A stretch of 64,000 bases of DNA from Pseudovibrio brasiliensis (GCF_018282095.1 NZ_CP074126.1:2552501-2616500), one strand, 5' to 3'; shown: positions 27,342-37,348, counted from the first letter of the stretch. Numbers and translations are program-made. Notes: generated by a model from the letters alone, not told the origin.

Positions 27342-29399
27342 ATGATGTTTTCAAGATTCTCAAGGCACTTTTTGCTTATTATGTCGGTTGCAATGTCGCT
27401 GGCAGCATTTTTAAGTGTTGTTGTTACTCTGGCCGAGTTTAATTCTGGTCTAAACCCATTCTTGCTCGCCAAGGCACGTAGCCTAAGCGAAACCGTCAAG
27501 CAAAATCTGGAGTATGCTCATGAGATTGGTATTCCGTTCTCTGAAATTAGAGGCGTGAACAAGTATCTCACTGATCTTACTGCAGAGCACAACGAGATAA
27601 GTAGCATTGCAATTGTTGCTGCCAGTTCTTCCGGGCGTTTGGGGGAGAGTAAAACAGTTCACCCGGAGCTAATGAGTAACGAGAGTAGTACTTTTTTGCT
27701 TGCTCAACAAACACTCGACTCCCTGTCAAAGTTAGGAACTTTCATTTTTAGCTCAAATTATGGGAAACAGACGGTATCGACAGATGTAGTTGTAAACGGC
27801 GCGACTGTTGCTCGAGTGCAAACAACTCTGGATGAGGACTACGTCAACAGCCAGCTCACCAGTATCTTTCTTGATACGTTTGTTCTTCTCTTGGCAGCAT
27901 GTCTGATTGCCGTTGAAGTTGTGATTGTTTGTGTCAACTCAACCATAACAGTGCCACTTCGTCTTGTTGAGACGGCCATAGTGAAGTGTGCTGGGGGGCA
28001 TTTGGGCACATACCATGGGTCTGATCGCAAAGATTGGGCCGGTCGGTTCATTGCTGCGATGAACCGGCAAAATGCCAAAATTCGCAAAAAACTTGAGCAG
28101 CTACAGCAGGCAAAAAACATAACACACGAGGAGTTGCGCACTTTCGCTAAGAAATACAAGTTGTATCGTGTCGAAGAAGGCAACAAGGCATCTATTGCGG
28201 ATGCACGCATACCACTTTTTGTATTTTGCTTAGCTGATGAGCTTCAAAAGTCGTTTCTGCCGTTTTTTTCCATGGAGTATTACGGCGAAAACGCTTGGTT
28301 CGAAAAAGACATCATGATGGGATTGCCGATTTCGGCCTTCATGCTCGTCGTCGCTATTACATCACCGTTTTCAGGACAGCTTATTGAGCGCTTCAGCAAC
28401 AAGACGCTTTATCTTGCAGGTTTAGTCCCGGCAATTGGTGGTTACATCTTCTGCATTTTGGCCCAGGACGCTAACGACATTGTTATTGCTCGTTCGATTA
28501 CGGCAATCGGTTATGGGATTATTACAATCAGTTGTCAGAGTTATATTGCTGCTGTTTCAGAAGAAGGAAGCCGTGCGAAGGCAATGGCAACCTATGTTGG
28601 CGTCACCATGACAGCCACTATGTGTGGAACGGCGATTGGTGCAATTTTGGCTGATTGGGTTGGTTATAAGCCAGTTTTCGTTATCGCTATCACTCTTATG
28701 ATCCTCGCAGGTATTCTGGGATGGCGAATGCTGCAAAATGAGTTACCAAGCCCTAAATCCGATGCGAGTTCAACAGTATCAAAAGCAAGCAAACCATTGA
28801 TAACGCTCATAGGAAACACCCAGTTTGTGGCAATCCTAATGTTTTGCGCAATCCCGACCAAAATCGTCCTCACTGGGTTCCTTTATTTCTTTGTTCCAAT
28901 CTATCTAGCCAGCTTGGATGCCAGCCAATCTGAGATTGGTCGGATTATGATGGCCTATTCCTTGATTATTATTCCAATTAGCCCGCTAGCCTCTCGTCTT
29001 TCTGATCAGCTTGGGAAAAATCTTTCGGTGATCACCTATGCAACAATTGCATCAGGAGTGGCTCTGATGGCTCTCTACCAAAACACGAACATTGTCGCTG
29101 TGTTTTTAGTGGTCGCGTTGGTAGGTCTGGCCCACGCCTTTATCAAGGCTCCTATCATGGTTGCAGTCATGGAAGCAGTCGAGAAGGACCAGCACATTAG
29201 CAGAACCGGCGCGCTGAGTTACCTTCGTATGTTTGAGCGCGTCGGCAGTGCTGCTGGTCCGTTGATCGTGGCAGCGCTGCTTGTACAGCAAGAGTTTACC
29301 ACCGTCGCTGTACTTCTTGGGGCTGCGGTTATTGGCTCGGGCCTCATAATGCTTCTGGTCTCACGCTCCTCAAAACAGGAGGTCCAAGCTCATGCCTAA
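27342..29399 (+). CDS. Fusion protein: periplasmic sensor, HAMP and MFS transporter
   Basis: 685 residues from ATG 27342 (or ATG 27345). Residues ~5-30 are a membrane helix, ~35-180 a periplasmic sensor-like part, ~180-205 a second helix, then a HAMP-like linker (NSTITVPLRLVETAIVKCAG) and a coiled stretch (IRKKLEQLQQAKNITHEEL). From about residue 285 to the end it is a 12-helix major facilitator: DELQKSFLPFFSMEYYGENA, the SGQLIERFSNKTLYLAGL loop between helices 2 and 3, and repeated G-rich helices. Sensor-HAMP modules normally feed kinases or chemoreceptors, so joining one to a transporter is unusual. The next gene overlaps by eight bases and encodes a binding protein. Confidence 0.8.
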   Translation: MMFSRFSRHFLLIMSVAMSLAAFLSVVVTLAEFNSGLNPFLLAKARSLSETVKQNLEYAHEIGIPFSEIRGVNKYLTDLTAEHNEISSIAIVAASSSGRLGESKTVHPELMSNESSTFLLAQQTLDSLSKLGTFIFSSNYGKQTVSTDVVVNGATVARVQTTLDEDYVNSQLTSIFLDTFVLLLAACLIAVEVVIVCVNSTITVPLRLVETAIVKCAGGHLGTYHGSDRKDWAGRFIAAMNRQNAKIRKKLEQLQQAKNITHEELRTFAKKYKLYRVEEGNKASIADARIPLFVFCLADELQKSFLPFFSMEYYGENAWFEKDIMMGLPISAFMLVVAITSPFSGQLIERFSNKTLYLAGLVPAIGGYIFCILAQDANDIVIARSITAIGYGIITISCQSYIAAVSEEGSRAKAMATYVGVTMTATMCGTAIGAILADWVGYKPVFVIAITLMILAGILGWRMLQNELPSPKSDASSTVSKASKPLITLIGNTQFVAILMFCAIPTKIVLTGFLYFFVPIYLASLDASQSEIGRIMMAYSLIIIPISPLASRLSDQLGKNLSVITYATIASGVALMALYQNTNIVAVFLVVALVGLAHAFIKAPIMVAVMEAVEKDQHISRTGALSYLRMFERVGSAAGPLIVAALLVQQEFTTVAVLLGAAVIGSGLIMLLVSRSSKQEVQAHA

Positions 29400-30393
29400 G
29401 GTGATGCTCATCCTTATTACCCTTGTTATGATGACAGGAGCAACAAACGCCGAAGAGGACACAACGGAATCTTATCAGGTACATATGGTTGTCTGGCGTG
29501 GCTGTGAAGAGGCTTGCAAAAGCTTTATTCATTTCTTCAAAAGCAGAAAACTACCTGTGAACGTGACTGTGACTGATGTGGCGAAAGACAAAAGTCTCTT
29601 GCCCAAAGTGAAGCAACAGCTCATTGAAGAGCGACCTGATCTTGTTGTCACTTGGGGAACCACAGTCACGCGATCTCTCATTGGTACGATTGCCGACTAC
29701 GGGACCGCCTCAGGTTTGGGTCACATCCCATCCCTTTTCATGATCGTTGCTGATCCGGTTCGTGCGGGCATTATAGTAGACCACGAAACCTCAGGGCGGC
29801 CCTTGGTAACTGGCGTGCATAATCGCGTAAATGAGACAGTACAGCTCAAGCACATTTTCGAGTACCACCCCATAAAGCGCCTCGCCGTCATTAACGAGCC
29901 GAACGCAGTTAACTCTCGCCAGAACACTCAGAAATTGGAAGTTCTTTCAGATCAGCTGGGTTTTGACGTCATTTCTCTTGAATACAGTCTTGGTGCAGAC
30001 GAACGGGCAGATCCAGCAGGAATACCGATCAAGATCGCTGAAGCTAAAGCTCTGGGCGCAGACGCGCTATATGTGGGGTCCAGCTCTTTTAACCTCGAAA
30101 ACCGACGAAGTTTCACCGAAGCTGCAATATCTGAAAACCTCCCGGTTTTCAGCGCCTATGAGCAAATGGTTCGTGATGGTCTAGCCCTTATGTCAGTTTC
30201 TAACAGTTACAAAAATGTAGGCAAACTGGCAGCAACTCAGGCCTACGAAATTCTATTCAAAGCACAGTCACCTGGGACACGTTCAATCAAGGCTCTCGAG
30301 CGTTTCTCAGTGCTCATAAACATGCAAGCCGCAAAGCGACTAAGCCTCTACCCTCCCTTATCAATCATCAGCATAGCGAAGATTGTTCGATGA
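29392..30393 (+). CDS. ABC-type substrate-binding protein (PF04392-like)
   Basis: 333 residues with a signal peptide (VMLILITLVMMTGATNA). The mature protein has the features of the ABC_sub_bind (TrpX-like) family: VTVTDVAKDKS, RPDLVVTWGTTVTRSLI, SLFMIVADPVRAGII, a VTGV-HNRV segment, and ADALYVGSSSFNLENRRSF. Such proteins usually bind amino acids or aromatic compounds for an ABC importer. No ABC permease or ATPase is adjacent; the only transporter is the HAMP-MFS fusion whose gene it overlaps. It may present ligand to the sensor parts of the two upstream proteins. Confidence 0.8.
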   Translation: MPKVMLILITLVMMTGATNAEEDTTESYQVHMVVWRGCEEACKSFIHFFKSRKLPVNVTVTDVAKDKSLLPKVKQQLIEERPDLVVTWGTTVTRSLIGTIADYGTASGLGHIPSLFMIVADPVRAGIIVDHETSGRPLVTGVHNRVNETVQLKHIFEYHPIKRLAVINEPNAVNSRQNTQKLEVLSDQLGFDVISLEYSLGADERADPAGIPIKIAEAKALGADALYVGSSSFNLENRRSFTEAAISENLPVFSAYEQMVRDGLALMSVSNSYKNVGKLAATQAYEILFKAQSPGTRSIKALERFSVLINMQAAKRLSLYPPLSIISIAKIVR

Positions 30394-31362
30394 TAATTCT
30401 ATTTGCCTATTGGCTTTCATAGCTCAGACAGGCTGCAGATATCGACGCGGCTGGCTACACGCATTTCCATGCATTTTGGGGTATGGGCCTCTTAATTGTC
30501 GTACTCGGAAAGCTCATCCCACTTTACTTTTTGAACAAGTGCAGACTTCTCAACAAATCGCACCATTAGTTCGTACGCCTATCAATCACAGTGCTATTTG
30601 CTCTCCATTTTGGTTTACCTCTCGTTGGCGGAATGAAATTGTTGGCAAATGAAGGACTTAGTAGCTATTGGGGACTTCCTTTGGTTAGTTGAGTGCGTGC
30701 AGATAGCGTGTAATTACTAGCAGAATTGCACACTACACTAGCCTATGCGCTTGGCAATACCACGATTGTCTACAGCCTGAGTTGGGTGGTAAAATACATT
30801 TACTCTGTGAACAGAGAACTATCCTACATTATTATAGATGATCCATATGCTTAGAGGTGGAGCTCCGCACTAGAACTAGGCCGGAAACTTTATCAAATTT
30901 CATTCAGCGAGGGACAACTGTTCGTTCATTCGGAAGACATCATGCTTGTGATCCATTTCTCAGTCGAGTTTCTGGTTGCCCCAGTATTTTGCCAGCTGCT
31001 CACTCCTGCTCAAATAGCTGATCTGTTCACTGGATGTTGATGATAATCATCGTCGCCTGTAGCGCGTAATGCGGCTCGCACAGTCTCATGTTCACGGTTT
31101 ACACTCCATTTTAGCCAGTGAAGTATTTTGCAAAAGCGCCCACATTCATCATCATCCGCCTCACAGCTTGTAGCAATTAAGCCATCAATTTCTTTCTGTT
31201 GTGAAAGTCCAGGGGTCTAAGTATTTCTGCCCATGAAGTAGTTGGAAAGCCTAGCAAAGATGGTTTGAGCCGGATGAAATGAACGATAGCAAAAAGCCAC
31301 CTTTTCATCTGATCTGATTGTTCACTTTTATTCTCCATCACTTCAACCCGTATGAGTGGTAA
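30394..31362. other. Non-coding, possibly decayed region left of the IS3 copy
   Basis: Nearly 970 bases with no convincing gene. The segment 31158-31190 (CCGCCTCACAGCTT ... ATCAATTTCTTTCTGTTG) is loosely similar to 25932-25975 upstream of the LysR gene. It may be a remnant of a duplication, or chance. Confidence 0.4.
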
Positions 31363-31396
31363 TGAGCAGCCCCGATTGAGTGATCCGACTTGAAAG

Positions 31397-32248
31397 TTAG
31401 TGCATGGTTGGCCTCTGGTCCACCGCAATGATGGTTTCTGGGGCCGGTGGGCGGTAGCCCAGTGCACTATGGGGGCGTTTTGTATTGTAGTGGTTCCTCC
31501 AGCTTTCGATAATCACCTGAGCTTCACGAAGCGAATAGAAAATCTCTCCGTTCAAAAGCTCGTCACGCATTCTTCCATTGAAGCTCTCGCAATATCCGTT
31601 TTCCCAAGGTGCCCCCGGTTCTATGTAGGCTGTTTGCGCTTCAACTGCCTGTATCCATTTTCTGACAGCGTCAGCTACGAACTCAGGCCCGTTGTCTGAG
31701 CGAATATAGGCAGGTGGACCTCGCAGGATGAACAGGTCCGTCAGCATGTCGATGACATCGCTTGAGTTCAGCTTTCGCTCAACGCGGATGGCGAGACACT
31801 CACGGCTGTATTCATCCAGTATATTCAATGCTCTGAAAGCCCGACCATCCTCTGTGCGATGATGTACAAAGTCGTAGGACCATACATGATTGCGATACTG
31901 AGGTCGCAGTCGGACGCATGACCCATCATTAAGCCAGAGCCTACCCTTCTTTGGTTGCTTCATTGGAACCTTCAGCCCCTCCCGCCGCCACAGGCGTTCA
32001 ACACGTTTGTCATTCGCCTGCCAGCCTGCCTGTCTCAAGAGTGCAGCAATCCGTCGGTAGCCGTATCGTCCATACTGACGGGCCAACTCAATCATATCCG
32101 CCACCAGGCGATCTTCATCCGCGCGCCCTTTGGGTATGCGGCGCTGCGTTGAGCGATGTTGGCCCAGAACGCGGCAAACACGACGTTCAGAAACTTTTAT
32201 TTCGCTGCGTATGTGATTGATGTAGGCCCGGCGACGGGACGGGCTTAA
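31397..32248 (-). CDS. IS3-family transposase OrfB (rve/DDE integrase)
   Basis: The frame opens at 32248 ([16 protein letters not shown]), -1 relative to orfA, and contains all catalytic residues: Asp in WSYDFVHH, Asp in RSDNGPEF, and Glu in [19 protein letters not shown]. The end ([20 protein letters not shown]) is typical. It is probably made as an OrfAB frameshift product; the first internal ATG is at 32104. Confidence 0.92.
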   Translation of the reverse strand, partial: LSPSRRRAYINHIRSEIKVSERRVCRVLGQHRSTQRRIPKGRADEDRLVADMIELARQYGRYGYRRIAALLRQAGWQANDKRVERLWRREGLKVPMKQPKKGRLWLNDGSCVRLRPQYRNHVWSYDFVHHRTEDGRAFRALNILDEYSRECLAIRVERKLNSSDVIDMLTDLFILRGPPAYIRSDNGPEFVADAVRKWIQAVEAQTAYIEPGAPWENGYCESFNGRMRDELLNGEIFYSLREAQVIIESWRNHYNTKRPHSALGYRPPAPETIIAVDQRPTMH

Positions 32249-32523
32249 AAGTTTCCCTTGGCAGCCTGGGTAAGGATCAGCTTATCCAATGTCAGATCAG
32301 AAACCGCTCGGTGCAATCGCTCATTTTCTTTCTGCAGACGTTTCAGCTCTTTGAGTTGTTCTGTGCCCATACCACCGTATTTCTTCTTCCACCGGTAATA
32401 GGTTTGTTCAGTCACCCCGATCTGACGGATTGCGTCAATGCGTGACACTCCTTGCCCCGTCAGGACTTCAACCTGCCGTAGCTTAACAACTATTTCCTCT
32501 GGCTTAGGTCGCTTGGTTCTCAT
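32245..32523 (-). CDS. IS3-family transposase OrfA
   Basis: 92 residues, identical to the protein at 20956-21234. It has an N-terminal helix-turn-helix and a C-terminal coiled coil. It overlaps orfB by four bases in the -1 frame. The start follows GGAGGATCAGAT. Confidence 0.92.
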   Translation of the reverse strand: MRTKRPKPEEIVVKLRQVEVLTGQGVSRIDAIRQIGVTEQTYYRWKKKYGGMGTEQLKELKRLQKENERLHRAVSDLTLDKLILTQAAKGNF

Positions 32524-32580
32524 ATCTGATCCTCCGTTCTCCTAATCATAAACGTGGATCACTTCTTTGGGGGAGGCTCA

Positions 32581-33244
32581 TGACAATTAAGTCTAACTAA
32601 TGCAATTTGCTTCAAGAAAACCTTAAACAATATGCAGAAAATGTCGGAGTAGATACCGGCTCAAACCTTCCGAACACAGCAATGCTTTCTCATCTGAATG
32701 GAAAGGCCTACTGCCTTCTCTTCTGGCGCAATTCAATATTGACCTCTGTTAAAAAACAGTGCGATTGCGCAGCGGCGAAAAATTTTAAGATGAAAAAACT
32801 ATTGAGTTGCTTTCAGAGGCTAGCGATACAGATATTCCGAAAAGGTATCGCTTACGTCCGGTGATGGAAATCAAAGACCTCCACCAGAGGTGGAGGTTTA
32901 TTGTGATTACAATAAGCCTGTCTGCTCCAGGAAGTACAGGAACTGATTTCAAATCAAATGCCAGATCAAATATTGAAAATGCACGCTATCCTCATTTTCA
33001 AGAACGGCAACAATTTATAGTCCGCTGGTTGGCAGCAATTCCATTTTCTTCATTTGGATGGTTCACAGTTAAATCTATTCTCCATTTTGACAGAAACAGC
33101 AAATTTAACATCATATGATTATCAGAATGTTATCCAATGTTGTTCTAAGGTCTCTGATATTCCAGCCCAGGCAGGCTCATCATTTAGCTTCATGGTGCAA
33201 AACAAAATTCGATAATAGCTCCCAGTTGGGATATTTTTTTGTAC
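32581..33244. other. Non-coding stretch right of the IS3 copy
   Basis: About 660 AT-rich bases. The open frames (32607-32864, 32807-33118) have no recognisable family. A perfect hairpin lies at 32877-32899 and a short T-tailed hairpin at 33220-33240. Confidence 0.45.
32877..32899 (+). terminator. Perfect 9-base hairpin, terminator-like
   Basis: ACCTCCACC, AGA and GGTGGAGGT are followed by TTATTG. It looks like the end of a lost rightward transcript. Confidence 0.5.
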
Positions 33245-34585
33245 TTATGAGGATACTCGAGAACCACCAAAAATTCTCTCAATAAGTTGGCGTTTTGCGC
33301 AACCTAACTGAACATGCAAGTCTCTCTCTCCAGATGTTCTACCTCGAACGGAATGAGTAGTTTCACACCATATTTCATTTTTGAATGATCCTGTCACTCG
33401 CCAACTTGGGTTGCTTACTGGATGAGATCGTCGCTCTTCATCACCAATGTAATAAGCATCTTTAATTTGATGTTTGGGTAAAAGATCTCGCAGATAGTAA
33501 ACTCCGCGATTTGTAACCAACAAACCGTTCGGTTGTTGCTCTAGATATTCTAAAATCCGATCTAACGGTGATGTAACAGGAGAACAAAAAATAAACTGAA
33601 ACCACAAGCTCAGCTGCAATGTCACACTAAAAAACAGCACATAACTCACATATTTCACCCCCAAAGTTGCCAACCAAATAACCAGTAAAATAGACGATAG
33701 CAATACGTGGCGCAGGTTCTCGGGGTTTTGGGCTAATGCTGTCCAAAGGAGAGCAGATAGAGCGGCGATTGTGAGTGGAGAGAGTTGGGGTTTTCTGAAA
33801 AATCCATAAGCTGCGGTGCAGATGAGCAGGGATAAGGTGATGAAAGCGAGTGGTTCGCGGGTTGCTGCGTCGAGCCAGGTGTCGCGTTTTGTTGCTTGCT
33901 CGAAAGAGGTGTTTCCCCAGACTGTGAAGTGGCCTTCTGTGAACCGTAGCGCTTCCAGGAAGTAGCTTTCGCCCTCTAGCAGAACAACAGCGCCGAAAAA
34001 CAAGAGGAGTGTTCCTGTCGTCGTAAGGAACAAGGTGACACGCACCTCTTTCTTCAAACACCATTCGGTGAAAAGAGACAGTCCGATCGGGATGAAGAAG
34101 GAGGGCCTGCAGGCGAGTGCTATTCCTGCGAAAGCACCGGCAAAGCCGTGTTTCCCTCTGCCCATGCTTGCCAAAGCAGCGAGGAAGAAGGCGATACCAG
34201 TGGCATCGCTCATCATGCTGAGGCTGACGAGTGGCAGAAACGGGAGAGTTAAAACGCCGGAAAACGCGAGTAATATGCCTGCTGGTGTGGCTCCAAGTGC
34301 TCTTGCCACCAATGCAGAAAGTGGTGGCAATGAAAGCGCAGAGAAGAGCGTGAGGTAAAAGACTGCTTGCTTAGCGGTTAGTCCCGCAAAATATAGAAGT
34401 TTGCTGAGAGCGATGAAACCAGGGTAACCGGGGAAGTGAGGCCTGAATTCTAGAACACTAAAGAGGATCGTGCCATTGACGAAAAAGAACGCATCGTCAG
34501 TTGGAATGCTTGGAGGGTGGCGGAGCAGCCAGATGGACAGCACCGCATAACAGCAAAGAGCAAGGCCCCACCCTACCCGCAGCAT
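33245..34585 (-). CDS. Polytopic membrane protein, GT-C glycosyltransferase-like
   Basis: 446 residues. About ten membrane helices fill the first ~340 residues, beginning with VGWGLALCCYAVLSIWLL. A TDDAFFF motif after the first helix has acidic residues at the position where ArnT/PMT-type GT-C enzymes hold their catalytic Asp, and FPGYPGFIALSKLL follows. The last ~110 residues are soluble (RILEYLEQQPNGLLVTNRGV), facing the periplasm as in GT-C proteins. It is the last gene of the iron-permease operon, starting two bases after the preceding stop. Acceptor and donor are unknown. The role in an iron operon is puzzling. Confidence 0.6.
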   Translation of the reverse strand: MLRVGWGLALCCYAVLSIWLLRHPPSIPTDDAFFFVNGTILFSVLEFRPHFPGYPGFIALSKLLYFAGLTAKQAVFYLTLFSALSLPPLSALVARALGATPAGILLAFSGVLTLPFLPLVSLSMMSDATGIAFFLAALASMGRGKHGFAGAFAGIALACRPSFFIPIGLSLFTEWCLKKEVRVTLFLTTTGTLLLFFGAVVLLEGESYFLEALRFTEGHFTVWGNTSFEQATKRDTWLDAATREPLAFITLSLLICTAAYGFFRKPQLSPLTIAALSALLWTALAQNPENLRHVLLSSILLVIWLATLGVKYVSYVLFFSVTLQLSLWFQFIFCSPVTSPLDRILEYLEQQPNGLLVTNRGVYYLRDLLPKHQIKDAYYIGDEERRSHPVSNPSWRVTGSFKNEIWCETTHSVRGRTSGERDLHVQLGCAKRQLIERIFGGSRVSS

Positions 34586-34586
34586 C

Positions 34587-35144
34587 TTAATTTGCCAAAG
34601 CGTTGAGAGTGGCTTCGACGGCAGTGTTGTAGGCAGCTAGATCAGGCTCCCGCTTACCCACACCGAACACGCCCGGATTACCAATCGCCTCCAGTGCCTG
34701 ACGCAGGGCTTCATCAGCTGCCTGACGTTTTTCTCCAGGTAGCTCCCCAGCCATTGAATCGAAGAAACGCTTAGATTTAACCACCAGAACCTTTGCTGTT
34801 TGATAGTCGTTCAGGTTCTTAGCCCCGGCCTGAAGGCGCCGCGTAATTTCCGCGATGAATGCACGGTTGATAGCAGCTGAAAGCGCAGGTGTATCCTGCG
34901 ATGCAAGTGCATTCTCGAAGGCTTCTGAAAGACCGCTATCATAATCTTTCGTTAGATACGTCAGCTCCTCAGAGATCTCACCCGCAGCGTTTTGTGCAGC
35001 CTCAAAATTGCCTTCAAGCGCGGCCTTCAACATTGCTTCACGTGCATCAATCAGCGGTTCTTTGCCCGCAGCAGCATAAGAATAAGCATGTGCCTGCCCT
35101 GCTACGAACAGGGAAATCAGCAATGCATAAAACACTCTCATCAT
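34587..35144 (-). CDS. Small exported helical protein of the iron-permease operon
   Basis: About 185 residues from ATG 35144 or 35141, 10 bases after the upstream stop. A signal peptide (MMRVFYALLISLFVAGQAHA) precedes a mostly helical mature protein with alanine-rich repeats (DAREAMLKAALEGNFEAAQ; ALRQALEAIG). It has no cysteines and no metal-binding pattern I recognise. It might be the periplasmic partner of the FTR1 permease, comparable in position to the helical EfeO or imelysin-type proteins, but no sequence motif proves it. Confidence 0.65.
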   Translation of the reverse strand: MMRVFYALLISLFVAGQAHAYSYAAAGKEPLIDAREAMLKAALEGNFEAAQNAAGEISEELTYLTKDYDSGLSEAFENALASQDTPALSAAINRAFIAEITRRLQAGAKNLNDYQTAKVLVVKSKRFFDSMAGELPGEKRQAADEALRQALEAIGNPGVFGVGKREPDLAAYNTAVEATLNALAN

Positions 35145-35154
35145 GGCAAATCTC

Positions 35155-36546
35155 CTAGGCGACGCTTTCCGTTTCAATCACGGTTCGCTCGCTGCGGTGT
35201 TCATAAATCGTTGTACGGTTGTTCTCACAGTCAATCAGCGCATTTGCAGCCATCTGACCCATCTCCATAGAGGTGTCCGTGAAGATGTAACGGAAGGTGC
35301 CTTGCCGACCACATTGGATCAGATTGTTGAACTGATTGAGGTGAGCAATTGCTCTGGCTCTTTTTGCTTCATAACCAACAGACATCAAAGGATAGGCTTG
35401 GCTCTGATAAGTCGAAAAGTACTCATCTGTCGCCGCTGTGCTATCAATGCCAAGCTTGTTCAGAACTTCGCACGCCTTGGCGAACATCTGCTCATTGTCC
35501 ATTTCCCAGAGCGGACTACCCGGATCACATGGAATTTCAAGCATAGCCGAGGTATGTCCTTCAGGCGCCATAAAGGGAGAGCGTCTCTTCGGCTCCTGCA
35601 GACGGGTGGCCATGATATCAGGATCAGAAAGGTACTGCCATGTGCAATCAGACAGGTCGTCCATCTCCAATGGCATATTGAAGAACCTCAGGCCTCTGAA
35701 GGAAAGATCGCATTCACCACCCGTGAGGTTGACCATGTAAGGTAAAGAGAGTGTCGAGAGCACAGCATCCGCGGCATAGGAGTTTCCACCTGCTTTTACA
35801 GACTTGATGCACCCATTCTCATAGTCAAAACCATCGACAGGTGCGTCATAGATGATTTTGCCGCCGAGAGCTTCGACCTTTTGCGCCATTCGTTCGAAGA
35901 TCACGCCAAACCCGTACTTGGGATAGCGATAGCTTCTGGCGTAGGTTCGTGGTGTGTCCTTACCAACGGGCAACAGACGTTTTGCGACATCTTTTAGATC
36001 CAGCAGACTGATCCGCTGCCCTGCCCAATCAGCCGAAAGCTCTGTTGGATCGATCCCCCAAAGTTTGGCCGTATATCCTTCAAAGAAGTTCTTATAGAGC
36101 GTCTTGCCAAACCTGCTGGTGATCCAGGTTGCAAAGTTGTCGTCATTCGGCTTGGTGAACGGCAAAACCGCCAGATCCTTTAGGGCACCGGCCAGCAAGG
36201 ATGTCGGAGCCGTTTTGAGGATGTTGCCCATCGCCAATGGATATTCATAGGTACGGCCCTGAAAGCGGATAACGCTTTTACGGCGGCTGGTGAGCAACTC
36301 ATCACCGACGAGGTCCTCCACCAACTGCAACAGTCCTGCATTGTGGGTGATGAAGCGGTGACCGCCGTAATCAAAGCGATAAGTTCCGTGGCGCCCTTCA
36401 AAAGTGGTTGTCCCACTCTGACCGCCCTCTTTGACAGCCTTTTCAAGCACGGTGACCTGAATACCTGCTTCCAGCAGGCGCAGAGCCGCTGTCAGACCTG
36501 CCGGGCCTGCGCCCAGCACCAAAACATGATCAGGCCTTTTGAGCAT
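35155..36546 (-). CDS. FAD-dependent oxidoreductase (amine-oxidase / UDP-galactopyranose-mutase-like fold)
   Basis: 463 residues. The N-terminus carries the dinucleotide-binding motif VLGAGPAGLTAALRLLEAG ending in E (VTVLEKA), then GGQSGTT and FDYGGHRF. The middle has WGIDPTELSADWAGQRIS and YPKYGFGVIFERMAQKV, as in protoporphyrinogen-oxidase/desaturase-like enzymes that act with glycosyl transferases. There is no signal peptide. It overlaps the FTR1 gene by 17 bases, so it is translationally coupled to it. It may supply or accept electrons, or modify a sugar with the GT-C protein. The substrate is unknown. Confidence 0.75.
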   Translation of the reverse strand: MLKRPDHVLVLGAGPAGLTAALRLLEAGIQVTVLEKAVKEGGQSGTTTFEGRHGTYRFDYGGHRFITHNAGLLQLVEDLVGDELLTSRRKSVIRFQGRTYEYPLAMGNILKTAPTSLLAGALKDLAVLPFTKPNDDNFATWITSRFGKTLYKNFFEGYTAKLWGIDPTELSADWAGQRISLLDLKDVAKRLLPVGKDTPRTYARSYRYPKYGFGVIFERMAQKVEALGGKIIYDAPVDGFDYENGCIKSVKAGGNSYAADAVLSTLSLPYMVNLTGGECDLSFRGLRFFNMPLEMDDLSDCTWQYLSDPDIMATRLQEPKRRSPFMAPEGHTSAMLEIPCDPGSPLWEMDNEQMFAKACEVLNKLGIDSTAATDEYFSTYQSQAYPLMSVGYEAKRARAIAHLNQFNNLIQCGRQGTFRYIFTDTSMEMGQMAANALIDCENNRTTIYEHRSERTVIETESVA

Positions 36547-37348
36547 AGCCGCGGCTCCAGAAACTCAGGAATAGTCCAAGATAAAGCGCCCAGCTTGTAA
36601 ACTGGATCAGCGTAGGAGATGCGTTATAGCCGAACAAGGCACGCATGAAAGTGCCAAAGGCGCCCTGATCATCAAGAATGAACGAGATATTGAAGATCTG
36701 CTCTACCACAATCGGAACCACATCAATCGCCTGCAGCATATTGATTGCGGAAGAGAACAAACCGGCCGCGATAATGATGATCAGCAGGCTGGTGTATTTA
36801 AAGAACGGAGCGATTGGAACCTGACGTGTACCACGCATCATAGCCCAGACCAGAACAATCGACGCAATCAGACCGATGGAGGCACCTATCAGACCGTTCT
36901 CCAGCGTAACGCCCTGCCCTGAATACATAAGAGCGGAGAAAAACAGAACTGTCTCAAAGCCTTCGCGCAGCACAGCGATGAACGCCAGAAACACCATGCC
37001 CCATAGGTTGCCGGAGGAGATATGAAACTCCAGTTGCTTTTTAACATGATCAACCTGAGCTTTGGCCTGTCTGTGCATCCAGATGGCCATGTAGCTGAGC
37101 ACCAGTGTGGCGAACAGCAGGATGAAGATCATCAGAAGGTGCTGATAGTGTTCGTTGGAGAACTGATCGATCACCACCTGGAAGACAAATGCAAGGCCAA
37201 GAGAAACGATGAGGCCCAACACGACACCCAGATAAACGTACTTATTGAAGTGCCGAACACCCAGTTTATGCATATATGACAGGATGATACCGACCAGCAG
37301 GAATGCTTCCAGCCCCTCGCGGAAAGTGATCAGAAAACTAGCAAACAT
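36530..37348 (-). CDS. FTR1-family high-affinity iron permease
   Basis: 272 residues, seven membrane helices. The two REGLE-type iron-binding motifs are present: REGLEA in helix 1 (residues ~10-15) and REGFET in helix 4 (about residue 125). These glutamates pass ferric iron in yeast Ftr1 and bacterial EfeU. FTR1 permeases need an oxidase partner (a multicopper oxidase in yeast, EfeO/EfeB in E. coli). None of those is here. Instead the gene overlaps by one base (TAATG) a six-heme cytochrome gene. Confidence 0.93.
   Translation of the reverse strand: MFASFLITFREGLEAFLLVGIILSYMHKLGVRHFNKYVYLGVVLGLIVSLGLAFVFQVVIDQFSNEHYQHLLMIFILLFATLVLSYMAIWMHRQAKAQVDHVKKQLEFHISSGNLWGMVFLAFIAVLREGFETVLFFSALMYSGQGVTLENGLIGASIGLIASIVLVWAMMRGTRQVPIAPFFKYTSLLIIIIAAGLFSSAINMLQAIDVVPIVVEQIFNISFILDDQGAFGTFMRALFGYNASPTLIQFTSWALYLGLFLSFWSRGYAQKA

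Larger units (their letters stand above)
31363..32580 (-). mobile_element. Complete IS3-family insertion sequence, 1218 bp
   Basis: The orfA end finishes at 32580 with ...TTTGGGGGAGGCTCA. The orfB end starts at 31363 with TGAGCAGCCCCGATTGAGTG, an imperfect inverted match (TGAGC, CCCC, AGTGATCC). orfA and orfB are both intact. No clear target duplication is visible (TAA on the left, TGA on the right). Its right 870 bases are identical to the truncated copy at 20899, so transposition here was recent. Confidence 0.85.

Noticed and set aside
31158-31190. Duplicate of the LysR upstream region
   Set aside because: The similarity to 25932-25975 is short and interrupted, so chance cannot be excluded.
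33220-33240. Short hairpin with T run as a tRNA-linked scar like those at 1431 and 18089
   Set aside because: There is no tRNA fragment nearby and the hairpin stem is only four to five bases.
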